This document shows positions 8,528 to 18,167 of a stretch of 64,000 nt of DNA, one piece after another. Numbering within the stretch: the first letter of the stretch is position 1; every line of letters begins with the position of its first letter. The stretch is from the NCBI GenBank assembly GCA_025055435.1, contig JANWWN010000008.1, positions 1-64,000 on the forward strand, in the 5' to 3' direction. A program made the translations under genes and the position numbers. The notes below the pieces were generated by a model. The model was not told where the DNA came from, did not search any database, and saw nothing but the letters and a program-made list of their open reading frames with translations. This DNA comes from Cyclobacteriaceae bacterium. Lineage in GTDB: Bacteria; Bacteroidota; Bacteroidia; Cytophagales; Cyclobacteriaceae.

Positions 8528-9318
8528 GCGGATTTCTTACGCGCAATCACAAACAAATCCAAGGCATCATCAGCCCGGTCGGTAAGCAGGTAATCTTCGT
8601 GGGTAATGGAATCGGCTAACTGATGGTTACGGTTGCGCAATCTGTTTCGGTTTATTCGATTAAGTATTTCATAGGGCAACCGAAGCATCCAGCCCGGCAA
8701 CCGGTGCTGCAGGTTCAGCACGTCCCATCGCATAATCCGTTCAACGGCCATGCGGTTTTGTTCGTAGTAGGCCATCACCTTGTCGTTACCGGCTATGCCT
8801 TTTATCTCAACTTCGTTGAAAAAATGTGACGTGAGGTTTTCCAGTTCGTCGGCCAGGTATTCGCGAACATGCCAGGGATTTCGCGACAGCGATTTCTTGC
8901 GGTTTGGTGTGGTAAGCAGTGCCACACCTCCGGGCTTCAGCACGCGATGAATTTCCTGTAAAAAGAAACGGTCATCCCGAATATGCTCAATCACCTGAAA
9001 ACTCAGCACCACATCAAATAAATTGTCTTCAATGCCGGTAAACGGAGGAAAATTCATCGCTAAAAAACGGGCCTGTGGATATTTGTCACTCAGCCGGTCA
9101 ATGGCCGGTTTCAGTTTATCAACAGCCATGAAATGCGAAACTGCCGGAAGCAGCAAATCAATACCTCGGCCTTCACCACAGCCAACCTCCAGCACATTGT
9201 CTTCTTTATTCAGGTACGATAGCGCTAATACATAAGCTTTAAATAAGCGCTGATGCAACGGATTGTCGGATGGTAACGTATCGGAGGTTACTTCGGTGGT
9301 ATAAATTTTGCGCAACAT
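8524..9318 (-). CDS. class I SAM-dependent methyltransferase
   Basis: 264 residues. Motif I is NVLEVGCGEGRGIDLL (about residues 39-54), with DVVLSFQVIEHIRDD and HRVLKPGGVALLTTPN further on, as in Methyltransf_11 proteins. The substrate cannot be read from the sequence. The gene lies between the DUF2723 protein and the GWxTD protein, so an envelope glycan or lipid substrate is plausible. It is distinct from the methyltransferase at the left edge. Its TAG and the TAA of the DUF2723 gene overlap as CTAA. Confidence 0.85.
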   Translation of the reverse strand: MLRKIYTTEVTSDTLPSDNPLHQRLFKAYVLALSYLNKEDNVLEVGCGEGRGIDLLLPAVSHFMAVDKLKPAIDRLSDKYPQARFLAMNFPPFTGIEDNLFDVVLSFQVIEHIRDDRFFLQEIHRVLKPGGVALLTTPNRKKSLSRNPWHVREYLADELENLTSHFFNEVEIKGIAGNDKVMAYYEQNRMAVERIMRWDVLNLQHRLPGWMLRLPYEILNRINRNRLRNRNHQLADSITHEDYLLTDRADDALDLFVIARKKSA

Positions 9319-9325
9319 AAACGCA

Positions 9326-9333
9326 CAAAAATA
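9326..9333 (-). promoter_or_regulatory. -7 box TATTTTTG upstream of methyltransferase
   Basis: TATTTTTG on the minus strand sits 7 bases before the ATG at 9318, matching TAnnTTTG. I see no clear -33 element. Confidence 0.35.
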
Positions 9334-9378
9334 GACGAAGCCACCCTAAATGTCAGATGAATACGTTATTTTAAACCG

Positions 9379-10545
9379 ATGATTATCCGTTGTGCATTTT
9401 TGTTATTCAGTCTCATCTTAAGTTTTGCAGTTTCAGGACAGACGCTGCGCGACAATAACTTCAGCAATATCTATAACCCCGATGAATTGTTTTCGGTGAG
9501 CACCATCTGCTATCACGATAATGGCAAACTCTTTTTTTACTTTACTTTTTCGCTTCGCGGCCAGCGTAACATCAATGAGTTTAGCTTTCAGGCCGAGGTG
9601 CGCGAAGACCTGAGTTCCCGGGAAGGAAGCCCGCTTCCCGAACCCGAATGGCTGACAATCAGCGAAACAGTAAAATCCGGAAAAATTGCGCTGCCGGCCG
9701 AAACAGGCGGCATGCTGGTTGTGCTTAAAATCATCATGGCTTCCGCGCGAAGACCGTGGTTTTTTTTCACCGAGATTCCGAAAGGAAAAGCTTTTGCCCT
9801 GCTTAAAAACAACATACCGGTAACCGGAAAATACATCACCACCGGTGAAGCTGTAACTTGTTCAGGATTTGAACCGGATAAGCCCTTGATCATCTCCCTG
9901 TATGAAGATGATTTCCCGGCTGCGCTTCCGCCCTTTGCTACAGCACAGGCACGTGTTACACCGGTTTTAAAACCATCGGCTGTACTGGTGCATCAACCCG
10001 ATCGCCCGCTCTCTTTTCAAAAAAAAGCACTGGTACTCATTCAGCAGGACACAACCTCAGCAGAAGGTATAGCCTTTCGGGTAGAAGAAGATTATCCACG
10101 GCTGGCTACTATTTCTTCGCTTACCGGACCGATGATTTACGTATGCGAAAAAAAGGAAATGGATAAGTTGCGGAGTGCCGCCGGAAATAAAAGCGCATTC
10201 GATAAAGTGATTCTGGATATTGTCGGTAATACCGAGCGTGCCCGCATTTTCATGCGCAGTTACTTCCAACGGGTGGAGCAGGCCAACCGAATGTTTACTT
10301 CATATAAGGAAGGATGGAAAACCGACCGGGGCATGATATACATCATATTTGGTCCGCCTGAAGAAGTTTATCTGCTGGGCAACCGCGAAATCTGGGAATA
10401 CACCAACGCTAATTTTAAAGGACGATTTACCTTTACCCGTTCGGCCACGCTGTTTGACCCAAAAAATTATGTTTTGATTCGCGAGGCCAACATGCGTGAC
10501 AATTGGTACAACATGGTAGATTTATGGCGCAAGGCCCGTTTCTGA
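9379..10545 (+). CDS. GWxTD domain protein, exported
   Basis: 388 residues with an N-terminal signal peptide (CAFLLFSLILSFAVSGQ). The C-terminal portion contains EGWKTDRGMIYIIFGPPEEV near residues 309-328, the motif that names the GWxTD domain. These proteins are widespread in Bacteroidota and other groups, and their biochemical role is unknown. The N-terminal part is beta-rich. It is co-directional with rlmB, 18 bases upstream, although rlmB seems to have its own promoter box. Confidence 0.85.
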   Translation: MIIRCAFLLFSLILSFAVSGQTLRDNNFSNIYNPDELFSVSTICYHDNGKLFFYFTFSLRGQRNINEFSFQAEVREDLSSREGSPLPEPEWLTISETVKSGKIALPAETGGMLVVLKIIMASARRPWFFFTEIPKGKAFALLKNNIPVTGKYITTGEAVTCSGFEPDKPLIISLYEDDFPAALPPFATAQARVTPVLKPSAVLVHQPDRPLSFQKKALVLIQQDTTSAEGIAFRVEEDYPRLATISSLTGPMIYVCEKKEMDKLRSAAGNKSAFDKVILDIVGNTERARIFMRSYFQRVEQANRMFTSYKEGWKTDRGMIYIIFGPPEEVYLLGNREIWEYTNANFKGRFTFTRSATLFDPKNYVLIREANMRDNWYNMVDLWRKARF

Positions 10546-10551
10546 AATACT

Positions 10552-10559
10552 TACCTTTG
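10552..10559 (+). promoter_or_regulatory. -7 box TACCTTTG for rlmB
   Basis: TACCTTTG fits TAnnTTTG exactly and ends 4 bases before the rlmB ATG, suggesting a leaderless message separate from the GWxTD gene. Confidence 0.45.
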
Positions 10560-10563
10560 CCAA

Positions 10564-11304
10564 ATGGGTAAACCCGGTCTGATTTACGGCACGCGCGCAG
10601 TAACCGAAGCCATACTGGCCGGTAAAACACTGGAGCGCGTTTATATTCAACAAGGCATAAGAAATGAGCTGGTTCGCGACCTGATTCGCCTGTTGCGCGA
10701 AAAGCACATTCCTTTTTCGCAAGTTCCTGCAGAAAAACTCGGTCGGCTTACCGGCAAGAATCATCAGGGCGTTGCCGGTTATCTTTCTTCGGTTGATTAC
10801 GCTTCGCTTAGTAATATCGTTCAGCAGGCTTTTGAAGAAGGACGACAGCCGCTCATTGTTATACTCGACCGCATTACCGATGTACGCAACCTGGGCGGCA
10901 TAGCCCGTACGGCAGAGTGCCTCGGAGCCGACGCACTGGTAGTACCCGAAAAAGGAAGTGCTCCGATATCCGCCGATGCCGTAAAAACCTCAGCTGGCGC
11001 CTTGCACCACCTGCCGGTTTGCCGCGAAAAAAATCTGAAGCAAACGGTGCAATTGCTAAAAGATACCGGGCTGACGGTGGTGGCCTGCACTGAAAAAGCA
11101 TCGAAAAAAATTTTTGAAACAGACCTGAACCGACCCCTGGCTTTGATTTTCGGTTCGGAAGAAGACGGCATTTCAACGGAGCTGTTGCGCACGGCTGATG
11201 ATCTGATTAAAATTCCTATGACCGGAAAAATTCAATCGCTGAATGTATCGGTAGCTGCCGGTATGGTGCTTTATGAAGTTATGCGTCAACGGCAGAGTGC
11301 GTAA
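10564..11304 (+). CDS. rlmB: 23S rRNA (guanosine-2'-O)-methyltransferase, TrmH/SpoU family
   Basis: 246 residues, normal for RlmB, which methylates the 2'-O of G2251 in the 23S rRNA P-loop. The N-terminal substrate-binding domain starts with LIYGTRAVTEA. The SPOUT knot motifs are all present: DRITDVRNLGGIARTA (102-117), LIFGSEEDGIS (194-204) and IPMTGKIQSLNVSVA (217-231). The family can also act on tRNA (TrmH), but the N-terminal domain and length favour RlmB. Its stop directly abuts the stop of convergent manC. Confidence 0.9.
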   Translation: MGKPGLIYGTRAVTEAILAGKTLERVYIQQGIRNELVRDLIRLLREKHIPFSQVPAEKLGRLTGKNHQGVAGYLSSVDYASLSNIVQQAFEEGRQPLIVILDRITDVRNLGGIARTAECLGADALVVPEKGSAPISADAVKTSAGALHHLPVCREKNLKQTVQLLKDTGLTVVACTEKASKKIFETDLNRPLALIFGSEEDGISTELLRTADDLIKIPMTGKIQSLNVSVAAGMVLYEVMRQRQSA

Positions 11305-12384
11305 TCATAAATAATCGTTTCCGTTTTTCAGCGCCTTGACGTCGTTTACAAACTGACGGAACAAATCTTCGCGATCTTTCTCACAAACAATAATCACATT
11401 GCCGAATTCGCCTACCAGATAACCGTTTAGTCCATGTGCCACCAGCAGTTTTTCCGGCGAAGAGGTTTTGAATATGCAGTTTCGCGATTCATAAGCCAGT
11501 ACACGGCCGGTAATGAGGTTGTTTTCCTTATCTTTTGCTGACACATCGTGTATGCTTCCCCATGAACCCAGGTCGGACCAGGTAAACGAAGCCGGCACCA
11601 CATACACATTGGTAGCTTTTTCCATAACACCGTAATCAATGGATATGCTTTTGCATTGTGCGTAAGCCTGTTCTACTGCTTTTCGTTCGTCGGGCGTACC
11701 AAAACTGTGTGCGCATTCCTCGAACACTTCGGCCATTTCGGGTAAATGTTCTTTTAGTGCCTGAATGATGGCTTGTACACCCCAGATGAATATACCGGAG
11801 TTCCATACAAAGTCTCCGCTCTCCAGAAACTTCTTCGCTAAGGTCAACTGCGGCTTTTCGGTAAAAGTCTTTACTTTTTTAAGATATGACTTATCAGGAT
11901 GGTACTGAATGTACCCGTAGCCGGTTTCAGGCCGGTTAGGTGTTATACCTAACGTGATGAGTTTATCCTGATCACGCGCATATTCAACAGCGCGTATTAT
12001 CGTTTTCTCAAACTCTTTCTCATTAAGTATCAGGTGGTCGGCCGGGCTAACCACCAACACGGCATCGTTGCTAAGTTGGGCTATGCGGTAGCTGGCATAA
12101 GCAATACATGCAGCTGTATTTTTACGCATGGGCTCAGCCAATATCTGCGATGCAGGTAATTGCGGCAATTGTTCGCGCACCAGGTGAACATGTTCTTCGT
12201 GCGTGACCACATAAATCTTATCGGGGGCACAAACGGGTAAAAAGCGCTCATAGGTAGCCTGAAGCAATGTTTTGCCCATGCCCAAGACATCCAAAAACTG
12301 TTTAGGCTGGCGATTTCGGCTATAGGGCCAAAAGCGTACACCCACGCCTCCGGCCATTAGCACCACATAGGGTTTCTTATTCAT
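11305..12384 (-). CDS. manC: mannose-1-phosphate guanylyltransferase
   Basis: Makes GDP-mannose from GTP and mannose-1-phosphate for surface glycans. The ATG at 12384 gives 359 residues and places the nucleotidyltransferase signature GGVGVRFWPYSR at residues 12-23 with the PKQFL lysine just after. An earlier in-frame ATG at 12444 would overlap kdsD and add 20 odd residues. VVSPADHLI and the FTEKP, WNSGIFIW motifs are also visible. There is no C-terminal phosphomannose isomerase domain, so it is the single-function type. It follows kdsD by 52 bases, as a two-gene sugar-precursor unit. Confidence 0.92.
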   Translation of the reverse strand: MNKKPYVVLMAGGVGVRFWPYSRNRQPKQFLDVLGMGKTLLQATYERFLPVCAPDKIYVVTHEEHVHLVREQLPQLPASQILAEPMRKNTAACIAYASYRIAQLSNDAVLVVSPADHLILNEKEFEKTIIRAVEYARDQDKLITLGITPNRPETGYGYIQYHPDKSYLKKVKTFTEKPQLTLAKKFLESGDFVWNSGIFIWGVQAIIQALKEHLPEMAEVFEECAHSFGTPDERKAVEQAYAQCKSISIDYGVMEKATNVYVVPASFTWSDLGSWGSIHDVSAKDKENNLITGRVLAYESRNCIFKTSSPEKLLVAHGLNGYLVGEFGNVIIVCEKDREDLFRQFVNDVKALKNGNDYL

Positions 12385-12436
12385 GTCAGGAATTTTGCGG
12401 TGTGTATAATGTAACTCTGCAACATGTATTGCAGCA

Positions 12437-13405
12437 TCAGGCAATACCTTCTTTTAACAAATCATGCAGGTGAATAAACCCTGCTATGTGTTCTCCATTC
12501 ATAACTACCAGTTGGGTAATATTATTTTCCTGCATCTGCTGTAAAGCTTTTACGGCAAATTCATCGTGTTGAATGGTCTTGGGGTTTCGCGTCATGATGT
12601 CGCGGGCCTTCAATGCCGATAAATCCGGATTTTTTTCCAGCATTCTGCGCAGGTCGCCATCGGTAATTATGCCTAACAGTTTTTTATCGCTATCGGCAAC
12701 AGCCGTACAGCCCAGTCGTTTGGATGAAATTTCCACAATTACTTCTTTCAGTGAAGCATCCGGGTGTACCACCGGTAAGGCATTGTGCACCGAAATATCC
12801 GAAACTTTAAGGTAAAGTTGTTTACCGAGCGAGCCGCCCGGATGAAAGTTGGCAAAGTCGGCCGGAGTGAAATTGCGCAAATGCACCAGGCAAACCGCCA
12901 ACGCATCGCCCATGGCCAGATGTGCCGTTGTACTTGTGGTTGGAGCGAGGTTATTCGGACAAGCCTCCTTATCGATGGTGGCATTCAGGACAAAGTCAGC
13001 CTGACGGGCCAGGTAACTGTCGGTATTACTTACCAGTGCAACCAGCATCGCGCCCCTTCTTTTCAGCAGCGGCACAAGCACTTTAATCTCAGGAGTATTA
13101 CCGCTCTTGGAAATACAGATAACAATGTCATCCGGCTGCACCATACCCAAATCGCCATGAATCGCATCGGCCGCGTGCATAAAAAGTGCCGGTGTTCCGG
13201 TTGAGTTCAAAGTGGCCACAATTTTATTTGCAATGATTGCACTTTTGCCAACGCCTGTTACGACAACTCTGCCTTTCGCAGAATAAATCGCCTGAACGCA
13301 CGCTTCAAAATCATCGTTTATGTAATTCGTTAACCGTTCAATGGCTTTCGATTCATTAATTAAAACTTCGCGTGCAATGTTTTGTATATTTTTTACTATA
13401 TTCAA
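12437..13405 (-). CDS. kdsD: arabinose-5-phosphate isomerase, KpsF/GutQ family
   Basis: 322 residues: a SIS domain (about 35-170) with VVVTGVGKSAIIANK, followed by two CBS domains (about 205-322). Converts ribulose-5-phosphate to arabinose-5-phosphate, the first step of KDO synthesis for lipopolysaccharide. No ATG fits; the likely start is TTG at 13405, because the reading frame upstream has no ATG and the family normally has about 40-45 residues before GVGKS. The motif FHPGGSLGKQL is typical. It lies upstream of manC on the same strand and diverges from recQ. Confidence 0.92.
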   Translation of the reverse strand: MNIVKNIQNIAREVLINESKAIERLTNYINDDFEACVQAIYSAKGRVVVTGVGKSAIIANKIVATLNSTGTPALFMHAADAIHGDLGMVQPDDIVICISKSGNTPEIKVLVPLLKRRGAMLVALVSNTDSYLARQADFVLNATIDKEACPNNLAPTTSTTAHLAMGDALAVCLVHLRNFTPADFANFHPGGSLGKQLYLKVSDISVHNALPVVHPDASLKEVIVEISSKRLGCTAVADSDKKLLGIITDGDLRRMLEKNPDLSALKARDIMTRNPKTIQHDEFAVKALQQMQENNITQLVVMNGEHIAGFIHLHDLLKEGIA

Positions 13406-13434
13406 TGCCCTTTCCGAATTAGTTTTGTTGTTAG

Positions 13435-13442
13435 CAAAGATA
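13435..13442 (-). promoter_or_regulatory. -7 box TATCTTTG for kdsD-manC
   Basis: TATCTTTG on the minus strand matches TAnnTTTG and would start transcription about 25 bases before the TTG start of kdsD. The -33 region is not clear. Confidence 0.4.
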
Positions 13443-13469
13443 AAAGATTAAACTAACCCACGTTAGGTT

Positions 13470-15662
13470 ATGATAGTGGCTGAAGAGAAAGATGTTTTAA
13501 AACTTAAACTCAAGGAAGTTTTCGGTTACAGCAATTTCCGCGGTAATCAGGAAGCCATAATTCGCAATGTGCTGGAAGGGAAAAATACGTTCGTCATCAT
13601 GCCCACCGGAGCCGGTAAGTCGTTGTGCTATCAGCTTCCGGCAATTATCATGGATGGCCTTGCGGTAGTGATTTCTCCGCTCATCGCATTAATGAAAAAT
13701 CAGGTTGATCAGCTGAACGCCTACGGCATCAACGCACGATTTCTGAACTCCACGCTTTCGAAAGGTGAGATAACCCGCTTGAAAAAAGACTGCATCAGCG
13801 GCAATGTAAAGTTGCTGTACGTAGCGCCTGAATCGCTTAACAAGGAAGAAAACATCGAGTTCCTTAAAAAGGTGAAAGTTTCCTTCGTTGCTATTGACGA
13901 AGCTCACTGTATTTCCGAGTGGGGCCACGACTTCCGGCCGGAGTACAGGAAAATAAAATCCATGATTCAGCACCTGGGTAACCTGCCCATCATCGCGCTA
14001 ACCGCAACAGCCACACCCAAGGTACAGCTTGATATCCAGAAAAACCTTCAGATGGAAGATGCCGACATCTTCATCTCATCGTTTAACCGCAAGAATCTGT
14101 ATTACGAAGTACGTCCGAAAAAAGAAACGAAAAAGCAGCTTATAAAATTTTTGCGCGACAACAAGGGCAAATCGGGAATTGTGTACTGCCTGAGCCGCAA
14201 AAAAGTTGAAGAAATTGCTAACCTGCTTACCGTAAACGGATTTAAAGCTGCGCCCTATCACGCCGGCCTCGATGCCGATGTACGCGAGAAAAACCAGGAT
14301 GCCTTCCTGAACGAAGAAATTGACATAATCGTAGCCACGATTGCCTTCGGAATGGGAATTGATAAACCCGATGTTCGGTTTGTGGTACATTACGATGTAC
14401 CCAAGTCGCTCGAAGGTTATTATCAGGAAACCGGACGCGCCGGCCGCGACGGTCTGGAAGGACATTGCCTGATGTTCTACAGCCACAACGACCTGAACAA
14501 ACTTGAAAAGTTCAATAAAGACAAATCTGTTCAGGAGCGCGAAAACGCACGCATCCTGTTACAGGAAATGGAGTATTATGCCGAGTCGCCCGTATGCCGC
14601 AGACGTCAGCTGCTTCATTACTTTGGTGAAGAGTTCAAGGAAGACAACTGCGGCATGTGCGATAACTGTGTACACCCGCGCGAACGGTTTGACGGAACCT
14701 CGTATGTTAAAACCGTACTGCAGGCTGTTAAGCAAACCAACGAGCGCTTCGGCCTCAATCACCTGGTCAACGTTATCCGTGGTATTGAAGATGAATATGT
14801 AAAAAGCTACGCCCACTTCGACCTGCCCGTTTTCGGAACCGGCAGCGATGAAGAGGCGGATTTCTGGAAATCGGTTATTCGTCAGGCACTTATCTACCAA
14901 TACCTGGAAAAAGATATCGAAAACATCGGTGTGCTTAAGTTAACACCGAAAGGAGAGGCATTCCTTAAAAAGCCGCACCCCATTGAGCTGGCACGCGATC
15001 ATGACTTTACTACCGACCTGGATGAGGAGGAAGAATCATCCGATCGCGTACCCATGAACACCAAGGCGTACGATGATAAACTCTTTGAGATGCTCAAAGA
15101 CCTTCGCAAAAAAATCGCACGCGAAAAAAATCTTCCTCCTTATGTAATCTTCCAGGACCCTTCACTGGAAGAAATGGCCACCACCTATCCCACCACCAAA
15201 GAGGAACTCGCCCAGGTAAACGGCGTGGGTATGGGTAAAGTGAACAAGTTTGGCAAAGAGTTTCTGGAAGTGATTCAGAAATATGTAGAGGAAAACGACA
15301 TCGAAACCGCAACGGAAGTGGTGGTGAAATCCTCGGTAAACAAATCAAAAACCAAGATCTTCATCATTCAGCAAATTGATAAGAAGGTTGACCTGGAAGA
15401 GATTGCCGAAATGGCCAATCTTTCTTTTGACGAACTGCTTACCGAAATAGAAAACATCACCAACTCAGGAACCAAGCTGAACCTGGATTACTACATCGAT
15501 CAGGTGCTCGATCCGCAAAAGCAGGAAGACATCCACGATTATTTCATGCAGGCCGAAACCGACAGCCTGGAGGAAGCCCTGCAGGACGAAAGTCTGGCCG
15601 AATACACCGAAGAAGAAATCCGGCTGGCCCGTATTCAGTTCATGAGTAAATACGCACACTAA
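13470..15662 (+). CDS. recQ: ATP-dependent DNA helicase RecQ
   Basis: 730 residues. The superfamily-2 helicase core has Walker A MPTGAGKSLCY (44-54) and the DEAH box AIDEAHCISEWGHDF near residue 140, plus QETGRAGRDG (motif VI). The zinc-binding subdomain shows CRRRQLLHYF and CGMCDNC, then a winged helix, an HRDC domain around 545-625, and a further acidic helical extension of about 100 residues. RecQ unwinds DNA at stalled forks and recombination intermediates. The protein is longer than the 610-residue E. coli enzyme, mainly because of the extra C-terminus. Confidence 0.95.
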   Translation: MIVAEEKDVLKLKLKEVFGYSNFRGNQEAIIRNVLEGKNTFVIMPTGAGKSLCYQLPAIIMDGLAVVISPLIALMKNQVDQLNAYGINARFLNSTLSKGEITRLKKDCISGNVKLLYVAPESLNKEENIEFLKKVKVSFVAIDEAHCISEWGHDFRPEYRKIKSMIQHLGNLPIIALTATATPKVQLDIQKNLQMEDADIFISSFNRKNLYYEVRPKKETKKQLIKFLRDNKGKSGIVYCLSRKKVEEIANLLTVNGFKAAPYHAGLDADVREKNQDAFLNEEIDIIVATIAFGMGIDKPDVRFVVHYDVPKSLEGYYQETGRAGRDGLEGHCLMFYSHNDLNKLEKFNKDKSVQERENARILLQEMEYYAESPVCRRRQLLHYFGEEFKEDNCGMCDNCVHPRERFDGTSYVKTVLQAVKQTNERFGLNHLVNVIRGIEDEYVKSYAHFDLPVFGTGSDEEADFWKSVIRQALIYQYLEKDIENIGVLKLTPKGEAFLKKPHPIELARDHDFTTDLDEEEESSDRVPMNTKAYDDKLFEMLKDLRKKIAREKNLPPYVIFQDPSLEEMATTYPTTKEELAQVNGVGMGKVNKFGKEFLEVIQKYVEENDIETATEVVVKSSVNKSKTKIFIIQQIDKKVDLEEIAEMANLSFDELLTEIENITNSGTKLNLDYYIDQVLDPQKQEDIHDYFMQAETDSLEEALQDESLAEYTEEEIRLARIQFMSKYAH

Positions 15663-15665
15663 CCG

Positions 15666-15695
15666 CGCCTGCGTCCGTTTATTTTGACGGGCGCA
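15666..15695 (+). other. hairpin between recQ and purD
   Basis: GCGCC (15666-15670) pairs with GGCGC (15691-15695), and CGTC (15673-15676) with GACG (15687-15690), around a T-rich loop. No T-run follows, so it is not a standard intrinsic terminator. It could mark the recQ 3' end. Confidence 0.35.
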
Positions 15696-15731
15696 TGGCT
15701 TTGTTCATCTTTGGGTTTTTTAACCGTCACG

Positions 15732-17015
15732 ATGAACATCTTACTCGTTGGCAGCGGAGGCCGTGAACATGCACTGGCCTGGAAAATCAGGCAGAGCAGT
15801 CGTTGTCGTCAACTGTACATTGCACCAGGTAATGCCGGCACAGCACGCGAAGGGATCAATGTCTCCATTCCGGCCGATGACTTTCCGGCCTTAGCCGATT
15901 TTTGTCTGAAAGAACAAATTCAGCTTGTCGTAGTCGGGCCCGAAGCACCACTGGTTGCCGGTCTTCGCGATTACTTTGAGCAACGTACCGACACACAACA
16001 CATTGCCATAGTAGGACCGGGTAAAGCCGGTGCCCGGCTGGAGGGCAGTAAAAATTTTTCGAAAGCCTTTATGCTTCGTCATCATATACCCACAGCCCGA
16101 GCCCGTACTTTCTCTTCAAGCCAGCTCAATGAAGCCCTCGCTTACCTGGATGAAATTCCATCTCCGTATGTTATTAAAGCCGATGGACTTGCAGCAGGCA
16201 AAGGCGTTATCATTACTTCCGACAAGCGTGAAGCCTCCCACGAACTAACGCTCATGCTGAGTGGTGAAAAATTCGGCAACGCCGGCACCACCGTGCTCAT
16301 TGAAGAACATCTGTCCGGCATCGAACTTTCCGTATTCATTCTGACCGATGGCACCGGTTATGTTATACTTCCGGAAGCAAAAGACTATAAACGCATAGGC
16401 GATGGCGACACCGGACCCAACACCGGAGGCATGGGCGCAGTTTCGCCCGTACCTTTTGCTGATACCGTGTTCATGAAAAAAGTAGAAGAACGCATCATTC
16501 TACCAACCCTGCGCGGCCTACAATCGGAAAATATTTCATACCGTGGATTTATCTTCATCGGGTTAATGAATGTGAAGGGCAATCCGTACGTCATTGAATA
16601 TAACTGCCGGATGGGCGACCCGGAAACGCAGGCAGTAATGCCGCGTATTGAATCGGATTTGGTTGACCTGCTATGGAAAACCGCTACCGGCACACTGGAT
16701 AAAACAAGTATCCGCATATCTCCGCTAACTGCTGTTACGGTGGTTATGGCAGCCGGAGGTTACCCGGGTGATTTCAAAAAGAACAACGTGATTAACGGGC
16801 TGGATAAAGTGAGCAATGCCCTTTGTTTTCATGCCGGAACCAAACAACTCAACGGCAACGTGGTTACTCAGGGCGGGCGCGTTCTGGCTGTAACAGGAAT
16901 GGGAAATAACCTGGACGAAGCCCGTAAGACCGCCTATTCCGGCGTCTCGGAAATCAGCTGGACGGATGCTTATTTTCGAAAAGACATTGGAATGGATATT
17001 TTGCGTTATTACTGA
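15732..17015 (+). CDS. purD: phosphoribosylamine-glycine ligase
   Basis: 427 residues from the ATG at 15732, which places the N-terminal motif NILLVGSGGREHALAW directly at the start; a start at 15684 would add 16 unsupported residues. ATP-grasp fold with KADGLAAGKGVII, GEKFG and GDGDTGPNTGGMGAVSP. Catalyses the second step of purine synthesis, joining glycine to phosphoribosylamine with ATP. It ends 6 bases before ricT and is probably co-transcribed with it. Confidence 0.95.
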   Translation: MNILLVGSGGREHALAWKIRQSSRCRQLYIAPGNAGTAREGINVSIPADDFPALADFCLKEQIQLVVVGPEAPLVAGLRDYFEQRTDTQHIAIVGPGKAGARLEGSKNFSKAFMLRHHIPTARARTFSSSQLNEALAYLDEIPSPYVIKADGLAAGKGVIITSDKREASHELTLMLSGEKFGNAGTTVLIEEHLSGIELSVFILTDGTGYVILPEAKDYKRIGDGDTGPNTGGMGAVSPVPFADTVFMKKVEERIILPTLRGLQSENISYRGFIFIGLMNVKGNPYVIEYNCRMGDPETQAVMPRIESDLVDLLWKTATGTLDKTSIRISPLTAVTVVMAAGGYPGDFKKNNVINGLDKVSNALCFHAGTKQLNGNVVTQGGRVLAVTGMGNNLDEARKTAYSGVSEISWTDAYFRKDIGMDILRYY

Positions 17016-17021
17016 AAAGTC

Positions 17022-18167
17022 ATGGCCTGTTCATGTTCATCGGGAAAGGGGGTTAAAGTTGCCGGATGTAAAAACAACGGCATGTGCCTTACCGGCGGAT
17101 GCAACAAGATGAACGTATTCGACTGGCTGGCTGATATGGACCTGCCGGGCGATCAGCAGTTTGATGTAGTGGAGGTCCGCTTTAAAAACGGGCGCAAAGA
17201 TTTTTTCCGAAACAGTGCAAAGCTGAATCTTCATACAGGCGATGCCGTGGTAGTTGAAATGCCCACCGGTCATCATATTGGCTATGTGTCGCTTCAGGGC
17301 GAACTGGTCAGGCTGCAGATGCAGAAAAAGAAAGTGGCCAATGACGATGAGATAAAAAAAATTTACCGCCTAGCCACTACCCGCGATTTGGAAAAGATGG
17401 CTGAAGCACAAAGCCGGGAGATGCCCACGTTGTACCGCACGCGCGAAATCATCCGGCAGTTAAATCTGAAAATGAAACTTTCAGATGTGGAATACCAGGC
17501 CGATAACACCAAGGCCACTTTTTATTACTCAGCCGATGACCGCGTTGATTTCCGTGAATTAATCAAAATACTGGCAGCCGAATTCAAAATACGGGTAGAG
17601 ATGCGGCAGATTAGTCTGCGACACGAAGCCGGCCGGCTGGGCGGCATCGGTGTTTGCGGCCGTGAATTATGTTGTTCAACGTGGCTCAGCGATTTCAAGA
17701 ATGTTGCCACCAGTGCCGCCCGTTATCAGAACCTGTCGTTAAACCCTACCAAACTTTCAGGTCAGTGTGGCAGATTGAAATGCTGTCTGAACTACGAACT
17801 GGATACGTATCTGGAGGCGCTGAAAGATATTCCTAAAATCGAAGCGCCCTTATTGACCGAACAGGGCGAGGCACGCCTGCAAAAAACCGACATCTTCCGG
17901 AAAATTATGTGGTTCGGATATCGCGAGGACAATACGTGGTATCCGCTGGATGTGGCTCGGGTAAATCATATTCTGGAAATGAATAAGGCCGGCAAAAAGC
18001 CGGCTACCCTGCTGGAAGATGTACTTGAAGAAAAAGAAAACAGTGGTGTGCTGAACAGCGACCTCGAACAACTGGACAGAAAGTTCAAATCCAAATCGAA
18101 GAAAAAGAAAAAGAAACGCAGTCATTCCCAACGCAACAACCGCAACAACTCCTCCAATCCGAAATGA
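17022..18167 (+). CDS. ricT: PSP1-domain protein, RicT/YaaT-like
   Basis: 381 residues. Cysteines 3, 5, 16, 22 and 27 form a Cys-rich N-terminus. The PSP1 region lies around 70-155. The paired signatures GVCGRELCCS (Cys 212, 217, 218) and GQCGRLKCC (Cys 249, 254, 255) are those of RicT, which in Bacillus forms an Fe-S-bearing complex with RicA and RicF acting on RNase Y. A very basic C-terminus (KSKSKKKKKK) suggests RNA binding. Its stop overlaps the gldH start by four bases (ATGA), so the two are coupled; the link to gliding or surface secretion is unknown. Confidence 0.85.
   Translation: MACSCSSGKGVKVAGCKNNGMCLTGGCNKMNVFDWLADMDLPGDQQFDVVEVRFKNGRKDFFRNSAKLNLHTGDAVVVEMPTGHHIGYVSLQGELVRLQMQKKKVANDDEIKKIYRLATTRDLEKMAEAQSREMPTLYRTREIIRQLNLKMKLSDVEYQADNTKATFYYSADDRVDFRELIKILAAEFKIRVEMRQISLRHEAGRLGGIGVCGRELCCSTWLSDFKNVATSAARYQNLSLNPTKLSGQCGRLKCCLNYELDTYLEALKDIPKIEAPLLTEQGEARLQKTDIFRKIMWFGYREDNTWYPLDVARVNHILEMNKAGKKPATLLEDVLEEKENSGVLNSDLEQLDRKFKSKSKKKKKKRSHSQRNNRNNSSNPK

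Noticed and set aside
12785-13204. 139-codon plus-strand frame opposite kdsD
   Set aside because: It overlaps the SIS domain gene and has no motif.
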